Below are positions 11,964-19,757 of a stretch of DNA of 64,000 bases, in pieces; within the stretch, counting starts at the first letter, position 1; each line of letters starts with the position of its first letter. The position numbers and the translations under genes were made by a program. The stretch is from Enorma massiliensis phI (lineage in GTDB: Bacteria; Actinomycetota; Coriobacteriia; Coriobacteriales; Coriobacteriaceae): positions 1 to 64,000 of the forward strand of contig NZ_HE978574.1 in NCBI RefSeq assembly GCF_000311845.1. Direction: 5' to 3'. The notes under the pieces are model-generated. The model was not told where the DNA came from and ran no database searches. It saw only the letters and a list, made by a program, of their open reading frames with translations.

Positions 11964-12552
11964 TCAGGCTACCCGCTTCCTTGATGTAGCTCTCGATGAG
12001 GCGACGCTGCTCGCCATCCTCGTCGAGGGCCTTCTCGACGATCTTGGACGCCACAGAAACCGAGAGGTCCGCGATCGAGGCAGCAGCCTCGGCGTAGAGC
12101 GCGTGGCGCTCGTCCTCGGCCGTACGGTGCGCCTTGGCGATGATGCCCTCGGCCTCCTTGTGGGCCGCAGCGATGATGCGCTGGCGCTCGGCCTCGGCAT
12201 CCTGGCGTGCAGCAAGCACGATATCGGCTGCCTGGCGGCGGGCGTCGGTAAGCAAGTCGTCGGAGGCCTTGCGGTCCTCGAGGGCCTTCTGCTTGGTTTT
12301 CTCGGCCTCATCGAGGCTCTCCTCGATACGGCGAGAACGCTCGTCCATCATGCCGAGAACCTTGGGCCACGCCACCTTGGCGAGCGCGATCCAGATGATG
12401 ATGAAGGCGATGAGCGCCGGCACGAATTCCGCCATCTTGGGGATGAGGATGTCGGCACCGCCCGCCTCTTCAGCAAACGCCGAGGCAGGAGCCACGAGGG
12501 CGGCAAGCGTCACTACGGCCGCCGAACCGGCGCATCGGTTGAACAATTTCAT
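11953..12552 (-). CDS. atpF: ATP synthase b subunit with N-terminal signal-like extension
   Basis: The 199-residue product is the peripheral-stalk b subunit: a membrane helix (about 42-62, PALIAFIIIWIALAKV) followed by a long charged coiled coil. Before this helix sits an extra hydrophobic stretch, AAVVTLAALVAPASAFAEE, that looks like a cleavable type I signal peptide with an AFA cleavage site near residue 28. Start ATG 12552 has AAGGAG 6 nt upstream. Standard b subunits begin with the single anchor helix, so the extension is notable. If it is not cleaved, the subunit has two membrane spans. Confidence 0.93.
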   Translation of the reverse strand: MKLFNRCAGSAAVVTLAALVAPASAFAEEAGGADILIPKMAEFVPALIAFIIIWIALAKVAWPKVLGMMDERSRRIEESLDEAEKTKQKALEDRKASDDLLTDARRQAADIVLAARQDAEAERQRIIAAAHKEAEGIIAKAHRTAEDERHALYAEAAASIADLSVSVASKIVEKALDEDGEQRRLIESYIKEAGSLNAN

Positions 12553-12585
12553 AATCGACTCCTTACGGAACACGACGAGGCTCCC

Positions 12586-12777
12586 CTAGGAGATGAGCGT
12601 GACGACGAAGCCGATGAGGCCAAGCGCCTCGGTGAACGCGGATGCCAGGATGAAGACGGTGAACGCGCGACCCTGGACCTCGGGCTGGCGCGCCATGGCG
12701 CTCGTCGCACCGAACGCTGCAAGGCCAATGGCCAGGCCAGCACCGATAACACCGAGACCGTAACCGATAACTCCCAC
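12586..12777 (-). CDS. atpE: ATP synthase c subunit (rotor ring)
   Basis: This small gene begins with GTG (12777), preceded by AAAGGAGG, and encodes 63 residues. The two helices are GVIGAGLAIGLAAFGAT and FILASAFTEALGLIGFVVTL, joined by the polar loop ARQPEV that contacts F1. The glutamate of FTEALGL is the ion carrier. The following residue is Ala and helix 1 lacks the Gln of sodium-type rings, which suggests protons rather than Na+. At 63 residues it is shorter than the usual 70-85 because the N-terminus is trimmed. Confidence 0.94.
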   Translation of the reverse strand: MGVIGYGLGVIGAGLAIGLAAFGATSAMARQPEVQGRAFTVFILASAFTEALGLIGFVVTLIS

Positions 12778-12875
12778 GATTCCTCCTTTGACGTGCGCCT
12801 TCTCGGCGCAGGATACCCAAACTATCTTGACAGGGCGAAGACCGCCCGAGTCACCTTGATGCGACGCCGCGAGAG

Positions 12876-13682
12876 CTAGTGCCCCTCGGCCTCGGCGATC
12901 TGAATGTACACGGCGGCGAGTACGGTAAAGACATATGCCTGAACGAACGCAACGATGAGCTCGACCGCGTAGATGATGAGCAAGATGGCAACCCAGGCCA
13001 GGCTCGGAAGCGCGCCGAGCGCGTTCATGGCGCTCACCTGCTCGAGCAACGGCTGGGCAAAGAGCGACGCCATGATGGCAAAAGATCCCATGACGATGTG
13101 CCCGGCGAACATATTGCAGAACAGACGGATGGCGAGCGTGATGGGGCGGAGCAGCAGCGAGAAGACCTCGATGACCCACACGAACACGTTCATGGGGAAG
13201 GCCACTCCCGCCGGAGCAAGGCTCTTGAGATACCCGATCACACCATGCTTCTTGCAGCCGAAATACACGAAGTAGATAAAGGTCACGAGGGCGAGGGCCG
13301 CCGTGCAGCCGATTGCGCCCGTGCCCGGCTTCATGCCAGGGATGAGGCCGATGAAATTGTTGATGAGGATGAAGAAGAAGATCGTGGCAAGGAACGGGAA
13401 GTGCTTGCGCCATTCGGTGCCCACGACGCCCTTGGCGACATCGTTTTCAACATATTCAACTAAATACTCGACGCCGTTGACGAACAGGCCCTTGGGAACA
13501 AGCGTCTGCTTCTTCACGAACGTGAAGACCACGACCAGAAGCACGATGGCCGAGACGAGAAGCCAGAACGAATATTGCGTTATGCCCGCACCTAGATCGC
13601 CGACGACAGGGGCCGAGGAGAACTCTGAGACGAGTTCGTTGATCGCCTCGGGCAGCTTGGAAAACGCATCCAAGGATGTCAC
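12876..13682 (-). CDS. atpB: ATP synthase a subunit
   Basis: The 268-residue membrane protein has five or more hydrophobic helices and the key stretch LRPITLAIRLFCNMFAGH, which contains the essential arginine facing the c-ring. The FPFLATIFFFILINNFIGLIP element is also typical. GTG 13682 gives the longest product; the TTG at 13673, 6 nt after AAGGTG, is an equally good start. It heads the core of the operon, 36 nt after the small AtpI-like gene, and is followed by a 98-nt gap before atpE. Confidence 0.94.
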   Translation of the reverse strand: MTSLDAFSKLPEAINELVSEFSSAPVVGDLGAGITQYSFWLLVSAIVLLVVVFTFVKKQTLVPKGLFVNGVEYLVEYVENDVAKGVVGTEWRKHFPFLATIFFFILINNFIGLIPGMKPGTGAIGCTAALALVTFIYFVYFGCKKHGVIGYLKSLAPAGVAFPMNVFVWVIEVFSLLLRPITLAIRLFCNMFAGHIVMGSFAIMASLFAQPLLEQVSAMNALGALPSLAWVAILLIIYAVELIVAFVQAYVFTVLAAVYIQIAEAEGH

Positions 13683-13718
13683 CTTCCCTATCTACCGGCC
13701 CCACGGCCGGATTCCGCA

Positions 13719-14018
13719 TCAATCCTTCTTGAGCATCAGCGCGATGGCCACCGCGAGCCAGCACAAAAAGAACCCGATAATCTCGCCGGCTGCGAACCCG
13801 ACGAGCACCGGACGTGCCAAAAGGTACGTCACGATAACGCCCAGGAACAGCACGAGGAACGACGCGAAGACTCCCATGAACCCCACGGTCATGTTCGCCT
13901 CGCGCTGCCTGCGCAGCACCGGGACGAGCGCGACGAGCAAGGGAGCGAACGCCAGAAGGCCCACGATCACTCCCGCCACGATGCTCGGGATATGATGTGC
14001 ATAATCAAACTCGAGCAT
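13719..14018 (-). CDS. Small membrane protein at the head of the atp operon (AtpI-like)
   Basis: The 99-residue product has three hydrophobic helices (about 13-38, 46-70 and 74-96), short basic loops and a C-terminal LMLKKD. Gene position directly before atpB is that of atpI, and size and topology agree, but the sequence has no motif I can tie to AtpI with certainty. ATG 14018 is preceded by GGGAGGGG with 5-7 nt spacing, better than the upstream codon at 14099. A role in c-ring assembly or ion supply would be an inference from position only. Confidence 0.65.
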   Translation of the reverse strand: MLEFDYAHHIPSIVAGVIVGLLAFAPLLVALVPVLRRQREANMTVGFMGVFASFLVLFLGVIVTYLLARPVLVGFAAGEIIGFFLCWLAVAIALMLKKD

Positions 14019-14082
14019 CGCGCCCCTCCCTGCAACCAACTGCGCTCTAAGCGCGCGCCGGTTGCACGAGCGTTGAGCGATT

Positions 14083-14110
14083 ATTATAGATACCCGCATC
14101 TAGAATTCAA
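14083..14110 (-). promoter_or_regulatory. Sigma-70-like promoter of the atp operon
   Basis: Read on the minus strand there is TTGAAT (14110-14105), a 16-bp spacer and a perfect TATAAT (14088-14083). Transcription would start near 14076, about 58 nt before the first gene of the atp operon. This is the best vegetative promoter match I noticed in the window. Confidence 0.75.
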
Positions 14111-14218
14111 GCGAAGTGTGGCGGTTTGGTGTCCCGGTACATACACCCGGCCGAACTCTTAGAAAAACGGATAACGCACCTGTTCAGAGTACCATTTTAC
14201 GCACGGTGTTCCTAGCCG

Positions 14219-14248
14219 TTGCCGGCCGCATGCGCGTCTAGCCGGCAA
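14219..14248. other. Short inverted repeat between upp and the atp operon
   Basis: Perfect 8-bp arms TTGCCGGC and GCCGGCAA surround a 14-nt loop. It sits 24 nt from the upp terminator stem and upstream of the atp promoter. No T-tract follows, so its role is unclear. Confidence 0.35.
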
Positions 14249-14271
14249 GAATCTTATCAATTGAAGACAAA

Positions 14272-14303
14272 GGCGCTGCAGACGACCCATCGCCTGCAGC
14301 GCC
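14272..14303 (-). terminator. Rho-independent terminator of rpiB-upp
   Basis: On the minus strand GGCGCTGCAG and CTGCAGCGCC form a 10-bp stem, followed by TTTGTCTTC. It lies 50 nt after the upp stop codon. Confidence 0.85.
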
Positions 14304-14353
14304 CTTGCCTAAACACCCCTCAACCACTCGTTGGATTTGAGGAGGCTCGCATG

Positions 14354-15001
14354 CTACAGCGTGCCGAAGATGCGGTCGCCGGCATCGCCCAAACCGGGCA
14401 CGATGTAGGCGTTTTCGTTGAGGCCCTCGTCAATGGCGCAAGCGAAGATCTTTACGTTCGGATCGGCATCCTGGACCGCCTTGATGCCCTCGGGCGCAGC
14501 GACGATGCAGAGCAGGCGGATGTCACTCACACCCTGTTTGCGCAGGTACTCGAGCGCCGCCGTGGCCGAGCCGCCCGTGGCGAGCATGGGATCGACGAGC
14601 AGGCAGATGCGCTCGTCAACATCCTGGGGAAGCTTGCAGTAGTACTCATGCGGTTCGTGCGTGACCTCGTCGCGATACATGCCGATGTGCCCCACGCGCG
14701 CGGCGGGAATGAGCTCGAGCAGGCCATCGACCATGCCGAGGCCAGCGCGCAAGATGGGCACGATGGCGAGCTTGCGACCCGCGAGCTGCTTGCAGGTGGC
14801 CTCGCGAATGGGAGTTGTTACCTGCACGTCCTCGAGCGGAAGGTCGCGCGTTGCCTCATAGCCTTCGAAGACGGCAAGCTCCGAGACAAGGTCGCGGAAC
14901 TGCTTGGTGCCGGTCTTCTCGTCGCGGAGAATCGAGAGCTTGTGCTGCACGAGCGGATGATCGACAACGGTGACGCGCGCGGGGTCGTAGGAAACGGACA
15001 T
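14354..15001 (-). CDS. upp: Uracil phosphoribosyltransferase
   Basis: The 215-residue enzyme makes UMP from uracil and PRPP (pyrimidine salvage). It has the PRPP loop [11 protein letters not shown] (about 136-146), the PILRAGLGM element, the flexible loop [16 protein letters not shown], and a C-terminal [16 protein letters not shown] that contacts uracil. It follows rpiB with a 2-nt gap, giving a small salvage/pentose operon closed by the terminator at 14272-14303. Length is normal. Confidence 0.96.
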   Translation of the reverse strand: MSVSYDPARVTVVDHPLVQHKLSILRDEKTGTKQFRDLVSELAVFEGYEATRDLPLEDVQVTTPIREATCKQLAGRKLAIVPILRAGLGMVDGLLELIPAARVGHIGMYRDEVTHEPHEYYCKLPQDVDERICLLVDPMLATGGSATAALEYLRKQGVSDIRLLCIVAAPEGIKAVQDADPNVKIFACAIDEGLNENAYIVPGLGDAGDRIFGTL

Positions 15002-15003
15002 CG

Positions 15004-15453
15004 TTACGCCTCCTCGGTGTCGAGCGCCATGATCTTCTCGACGCGGCGCTCATGGCGGCCGCCTTCGAACTCCGTGGTAAGGAAGGTCTTCACGATCTGC
15101 TTGTTAACCTCAAGATCGACGAACCGCCCCGAGAGGCACACCACGTTGCCGTTGTTGTGCTGGCGGAAGAGCTCGGCGAACGCCGGGGAGGTGATCGACG
15201 ACGCGCGCACGCCGGACACCTTATCTGCGGCGACGGCCATGCCGATGCCCGTACCGCAAATGAGCACGCCGTAATCTGCATCGCCCGACGACACCGCCTG
15301 GGCAACCTTAACGGCATAGTCCGGGTAATCGACGGAATCGCCCGTTTCGGGGCCGAAATCCGTAACATCACAGGACAGCTCGGTTGCCATGAAGTCCACG
15401 AGCGCGCCCTTCTGATCGAAGCCGCCGTGGTCGGATGCAATCGCTACGCGCAT
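15004..15453 (-). CDS. rpiB: Ribose-5-phosphate isomerase B
   Basis: The 149-residue protein begins [15 protein letters not shown], has [12 protein letters not shown] and the [16 protein letters not shown] phosphate/anion-hole element, all RpiB landmarks. It interconverts ribose 5-phosphate and ribulose 5-phosphate, feeding PRPP for the downstream upp enzyme. The probable catalytic cysteine is that of CGTGIG. AAAGGAGCAGCA precedes the ATG. Allose-6-phosphate isomerase activity in the same family cannot be excluded. Confidence 0.94.
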   Translation of the reverse strand: MRVAIASDHGGFDQKGALVDFMATELSCDVTDFGPETGDSVDYPDYAVKVAQAVSSGDADYGVLICGTGIGMAVAADKVSGVRASSITSPAFAELFRQHNNGNVVCLSGRFVDLEVNKQIVKTFLTTEFEGGRHERRVEKIMALDTEEA

Positions 15454-15800
15454 TGCTGCTCCTTTCGCAATGGTTACATGCGAGATTTCGCACCAGCAAC
15501 CACTTTACTACATTCCTACATTCGCTCCGTTGCAACCTGCGCGCGCCCCGCAACAGCTATAACCACCTCACGCAGCCTGCGCGCACCTGCCGCAACGCGC
15601 GTCCCGAATCAGCATCTTTTGCTCGGATTGAAAAAGAACCGACGTAACAGGCTTCACGTGACCTGCGGCTTCCTTGCAGCGCAGGCACTCTCAGCCCAGC
15701 TCCTCGCGAAAAAGGCGCTGATTCGAAACCTAAAAGTGCTACGTCCATTTCCCTCTATAGGCACTACATATAAATAGGCAATACATATAAGACGAGCTTT
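15454..15800. other. Non-coding spacer upstream of the AAA ATPase gene
   Basis: No convincing gene is seen here. The left part is GC-rich and holds an imperfect direct repeat (CCTGCGCGCGCC and CCTGCGCGCACC, near 15537 and 15577). The right end becomes A/T-rich with two copies of TACATATAA (near 15766 and 15783), a likely promoter region for the rightward gene. Confidence 0.4.
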
Positions 15801-15842
15801 ATAACATGTATTTTAGATGCTGTTTGCTAAAATCCATGTTAT
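15801..15842 (+). promoter_or_regulatory. 16-bp inverted repeat before the AAA ATPase gene
   Basis: ATAACATGTATTTTAG and CTAAAATCCATGTTAT pair at 15 of 16 positions across a 10-nt loop. The repeat lies between the A/T-rich promoter region and the ribosome site (GGAGG) of the ATPase gene. It could be an operator or an RNA hairpin in the leader. It also argues against the ATG at 15817 inside the loop as the start. Confidence 0.6.
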
Positions 15843-15864
15843 ACCAAGCGTTTGGAGGTTTGAT

Positions 15865-17148
15865 ATGCAGCAGCAAGGCACCTATATCGAACGGCCCCAG
15901 CTCCTCCACGCAATAACAGAACATCAAAACACCCCCGATATAAAGGTGATCACCGGTGTACGCCGCTGTGGCAAGTCAACGGCAATGGCCATGCTTGCCG
16001 ACGAGCTGCGCCGCCAGGGGGTTCCAAGCACCAACATCTTCTACAAACGCTTCGACGCATTCGACATTCCGCTTGATTACCGGGCAGAAGACCTCTTTTC
16101 AGAGCTCACGACGGCTTCCCAAGAACTGGATAGCGGCTCTTACTGGTATGTGCTCCTCGACGAGATACAAGATGTTTATGGTTGGGAGCAGGTCGTTCGA
16201 CGCCTCCATACGCGCCCAAACACCGACGTCTACCTGACCGGGTCCAATGCTCGCCTGCTCTCGAGCGACCTTTCAACATACCTAACCGGTAGATACGTTG
16301 AGATTAACGCGTTTCCGCTCTCATTGAGCGAATATCACGCGTTTGTCCGAGCGTACGACACGCAAAGCAACATGACCGAAGACCAGCCCAAAAGCCTCGA
16401 TGAGCATCTAGCAGACTACCTGCTCTTTGGAGGCATGCCCGGCATCTTTAGCCTTGCCGAACGCAATCCACGCACCGTCGAAAGCGAGCTGCGCGGTATC
16501 TATCAATCAATCCTGTATAAAGATGTTGCACAGCGTTTCTCCATTCGTGATCTTGAGGGACTCGACCGGCTCGCGCGATTCACATTCCTGAACGCGGGGT
16601 CGCTTTTTTCGATTCGCAGCGTTACCAATGCGCTTAAAAGCGCCGGTCACTCCGCATCAGAGACCGCAGTAGCAAATATGCTTAAGGCTCTTGAACAGGC
16701 ATTCCTTGTCTACCCTGCAGAGCAGGCAGGCATTCAGGGTAAAGAGGTTCTACGCCCGCAGCGTAAATACTATCCGGTTGATTTGGGATTTCTCGGGCTT
16801 GCAAGCGCGTTCTCTGGTAGAAACCTTGGTGCGCGCCTTGAATGTGCGGTGGCACTCGAACTCCTACGGCGGGGATACCGCATCTCTGTGGGCACCGGAC
16901 CGACAAGCGAAATCGACTTCATAGCAATAGATCCGAGCACATCGGAAAGGCTTTACATCCAGGTAAGCGCCAGCATCGGCGATGAACATACAAGGGAGCG
17001 AGAGCTCCGACCTCTTAAGAGGCTCACCGATTCATTCCCCAGGCTGCTCGTTACCCTCGACCACTACGCGGAGGAAACCACGCCGGAGGGAATACGCGTT
17101 GTTCATGCCGCGTCGTGGCTAACGGGTGCCCACCAGAACAGACGATGA
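15865..17148 (+). CDS. AAA+ ATPase with DUF4143 C-terminal domain
   Basis: The 427-residue protein has a Walker A GVRRCGKSTAM (about 32-42), Walker B WYVLLDEIQDV, and the sensor element YLTGSNARLLSSDLST followed by LTGRY, a typical arrangement of this orphan ATPase family. The C-terminal half matches DUF4143, with a PD-(D/E)XK-like ending (RLECAVALELLRRGY, EIDFIA, YIQVS). These proteins are common accessory genes in gut bacteria and their role is not established. ATG 15865 is preceded by GGAGG at 6 nt. The gene reads more A/T-rich than its neighbours and overlaps glpK tail-to-tail by 30 bp, both consistent with acquisition. Confidence 0.88.
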   Translation: MQQQGTYIERPQLLHAITEHQNTPDIKVITGVRRCGKSTAMAMLADELRRQGVPSTNIFYKRFDAFDIPLDYRAEDLFSELTTASQELDSGSYWYVLLDEIQDVYGWEQVVRRLHTRPNTDVYLTGSNARLLSSDLSTYLTGRYVEINAFPLSLSEYHAFVRAYDTQSNMTEDQPKSLDEHLADYLLFGGMPGIFSLAERNPRTVESELRGIYQSILYKDVAQRFSIRDLEGLDRLARFTFLNAGSLFSIRSVTNALKSAGHSASETAVANMLKALEQAFLVYPAEQAGIQGKEVLRPQRKYYPVDLGFLGLASAFSGRNLGARLECAVALELLRRGYRISVGTGPTSEIDFIAIDPSTSERLYIQVSASIGDEHTRERELRPLKRLTDSFPRLLVTLDHYAEETTPEGIRVVHAASWLTGAHQNRR

Positions 17149-18687
17149 CGCGCGCATGCTACGGGCGCGGGCAACGGCATCGTGCCAGCCAGCAAGATTG
17201 CGGGCGCGGTCTTCCTCGCTCATCTGAGGCATGAAGCGCTTTGCGTAATCGTGGTTCTGACGCAGCTCCTCGTGGTCCTCCCAGTAGCCAACCGCCAAGC
17301 CGGCAAGATAGGCGGCACCGAGGGCGGTCGTCTCAACCGACTCCGTTTGGTCGACAGGGATTCCCAGCAAGTCCGCCTGGAACTGCATGATGAACTCGTT
17401 CCGCGAAGCGCCGCCGTCGACCGAAAGACTGTCGAGGCGCGAGCCGGCATCGGCCTCCATGGCGCGAAGCACATCGTAGCTCTGGTATGCCATGGACTCG
17501 CACGCGGCGCGAACGAGCGACGAACGGTCCGAGGCTCCGGTGAGCCCGCAGATGAGCCCGCGCGCGCCCGCGTCCCACCAGGGAGCACCAAGGCCGCTGA
17601 ACGCAGGAACCAGATAGCAGCCGCCGTTATCGGGACGCGAGAGCGCAATCCCCTCGGTCTCCTTTGCACTCCCGATGATCTGCAGCTTGTCGCGCAGCCA
17701 TTGGATCACCGAACCCGCATGGAAGATCGATCCTTCGAGGGCATAGCTCACCTTGCCCTGTTCTGCGATGCCAATGGTTGCCACGAGCCCGTTCTTGGAC
17801 TCCACCACGGTGTCGCCCGTGTTCATGAGCATGAAGCACCCGGTCCCATAGGTGTTCTTAGCCTGTCCCGGCTCGAAGCAACAGTGCCCGAAAAGTGAAG
17901 CCTGCTGGTCGCCCGCGACCCCCATAATGCGAGGCCGGTGCGTCATGATATCGGTCGAGACGCGACCGAACTCCCCCGAGCTCCAGCGAACCTCGGGCAG
18001 CATGCGGCGCGGGATGTTCAGAAGCTCGAGCAGCTCGTCGTCCCAATCGAGCGTGTGGATATTGAAGAGCATCGTGCGGCTTGCGTTCGTGTAGTCCGTC
18101 GCGAACACCAATCCGCCCGTGAGGTTGAAGATGAGCCACGAGTCGATGGTGCCGAAGAGCAGCTGCCCGGATTCGGCAAGCTCTCGCGCCCCGCTCACGT
18201 TGTCAAGAATCCACGCGACCTTGGTGGCCGAGAAGTAGGCATCTGGGGTGAGCCCGGTCTTGGCGCGAATCATATCCTCGTATCCCTCGTCAACGAGGGA
18301 CTGAGCGAGCGGTGCGGTGCGGCGGCACTGCCAACCGATGGCGTTGTAAATGGGCTGTCCGCTATCCCGGTCCCAGACCACCGTGGTTTCACGCTGGTTG
18401 GTGATGCCGATCGCTTCGATGCTATCCGAGTGGATGCCGCTCTTGAACTGCACTTCCATCATGACGGCGATCTGCGAGGCGAGGATTTCGGTTGGGTCTT
18501 GCTCCACCCATCCCGGATGCGGGTACGTCGTTTTAATCGAACGAGACGCCTGGGCCACGATGCACCCGTATGCGTCGACGATCATGGCACGCACCGATGT
18601 CGTGCCGCTGTCGATCGCCATGATGTATGAGCTGCCTGTTGAATACTGCCGATCAACAAGACCGAGGTCTTTGAGTGAAAGCGCCAT
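17119..18687 (-). CDS. glpK: Glycerol kinase
   Basis: The 522-residue FGGY-family kinase has the phosphate loop MAIDSGTTSVRAMIVDAYG, the glycerol-site PGWVEQDPTEI and ITNQRETTVVWD elements, and FSGLGAPWWDAGARG plus VDGGASRNEFIMQFQADLLG, which are specific for GlpK rather than sugar kinases. It phosphorylates glycerol to glycerol 3-phosphate. The N-terminus is about 18 residues longer than usual. It follows the tsaC-type gene by 7 nt. No glpF or glpD is nearby. The 3' end overlaps the convergent ATPase gene. Confidence 0.95.
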   Translation of the reverse strand: MALSLKDLGLVDRQYSTGSSYIMAIDSGTTSVRAMIVDAYGCIVAQASRSIKTTYPHPGWVEQDPTEILASQIAVMMEVQFKSGIHSDSIEAIGITNQRETTVVWDRDSGQPIYNAIGWQCRRTAPLAQSLVDEGYEDMIRAKTGLTPDAYFSATKVAWILDNVSGARELAESGQLLFGTIDSWLIFNLTGGLVFATDYTNASRTMLFNIHTLDWDDELLELLNIPRRMLPEVRWSSGEFGRVSTDIMTHRPRIMGVAGDQQASLFGHCCFEPGQAKNTYGTGCFMLMNTGDTVVESKNGLVATIGIAEQGKVSYALEGSIFHAGSVIQWLRDKLQIIGSAKETEGIALSRPDNGGCYLVPAFSGLGAPWWDAGARGLICGLTGASDRSSLVRAACESMAYQSYDVLRAMEADAGSRLDSLSVDGGASRNEFIMQFQADLLGIPVDQTESVETTALGAAYLAGLAVGYWEDHEELRQNHDYAKRFMPQMSEEDRARNLAGWHDAVARARSMRASSSVLVGTR

Positions 18688-18694
18688 GATGAAC

Positions 18695-19483
18695 CTATTT
18701 CTCTTGCGCCATGGAATCCCGGGTAGCCGTGACGACGCGCGCGATCGCCGCGCGCGAGATGGCTCCCTGCCGAATGATGACGGGCTCGCCGCCGATGCAG
18801 GAGACGATGGTCGATGCATCGCGGCAGGGCGTCTCGCCCGCATCGAGCGCGACATCAACGCCGTCGAGCACCGATGGCTCCACGTCGCCGAAGGTAACGG
18901 GAGCAGGGGCACCATGCGTGTTCGCGCTCGTCGTGGCAAGGGGGCAGCCGCACGCCTTGATAAGGGCTGCGACGACAGGAGACGCCGAACAGCGCAGGGC
19001 GACCGTACCATCCGCCGCCTGCATATACACCGGAACGTTTTCGCGGGCATGCACGATGAGGGTGAGCGCCCCGGGCCAGAAAGCCTCCGCAAGCGCCCGA
19101 GTTATGGGATCGATTCCATAGCCGTACCGATCGAGCGCATCGACCCCGCCCACGAGCCAGGGAACCGTTTGCGTAAGCTCACGGTGCTTAACGGAAAAGA
19201 TGCGACGATACCCACTGCCAGACGGCGGAACCGGAGCGCCGTTCACGCTCGGTCGCTCGTCCTCTTCCGAAGGGAGGCTTTCCTGGCCGTTCCGGCATGC
19301 GTCACGTTCGTTCACGGCGTCGACTAAATCTTGGGCAAGCGGTGCCACGGCCACACCAAGGCCATACACCGTCTCGGTAGGGATGAGCGCGAGGCCGCCC
19401 TCCCGCAGCACCTGTGCCGCGCGCACGATGCCCTCATCATGCTGCTCCGGCGATGTACCCGACACCTTCAATACCCTCTGCAT
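18695..19483 (-). CDS. tsaC: L-threonylcarbamoyladenylate synthase (TsaC/Sua5/YwlC family)
   Basis: This enzyme makes threonylcarbamoyl-AMP for the t6A37 modification of ANN-decoding tRNAs. Family motifs are LALIPTETVYGLG (about 32-43), FSVKHRE (the KxR element, about 96-102), WPGALTLIVHA and PLATTSANTHG. I chose ATG 19483 (262 residues), the nearest start before the family-like sequence; the frame is open to 19621 but the extra residues look random. Between the YGLG and KxR motifs there is an insert of roughly 30 hydrophilic residues (about 60-92) not seen in the short family members. No C-terminal Sua5 domain is present. Confidence 0.88.
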   Translation of the reverse strand: MQRVLKVSGTSPEQHDEGIVRAAQVLREGGLALIPTETVYGLGVAVAPLAQDLVDAVNERDACRNGQESLPSEEDERPSVNGAPVPPSGSGYRRIFSVKHRELTQTVPWLVGGVDALDRYGYGIDPITRALAEAFWPGALTLIVHARENVPVYMQAADGTVALRCSASPVVAALIKACGCPLATTSANTHGAPAPVTFGDVEPSVLDGVDVALDAGETPCRDASTIVSCIGGEPVIIRQGAISRAAIARVVTATRDSMAQEK

Positions 19484-19757
19484 GCCCTCGACTACGTCTC
19501 CCCCAATGGATTGGCCTCCGCGTGCGCGGCGTCGTTGTATTCTCTCATGGCCTTGCGAACATCGCGGCGGCAGCGCGCCAGAAGGTCGCAAACGGGGCAA
19601 TCCGGTCGACAGAAGGAACAAAGTGTGTCGGCTCTGTGTGGCACGCCGGGCAGTCTGGCAGGAGCCCCCACATGTTACAACCCAAGCCGTTCGCTCCTAC
19701 GGGCGAAGCAGCATCCCCCACGGTACCGGGCGCAGGCGCACGGTATTGCGCTTGTCC

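Noticed and set aside
15454-15864. Possible riboswitch or small RNA gene upstream of the ATPase
   Set aside because: I could not draw a known riboswitch core; only the large palindrome next to the gene is supported.
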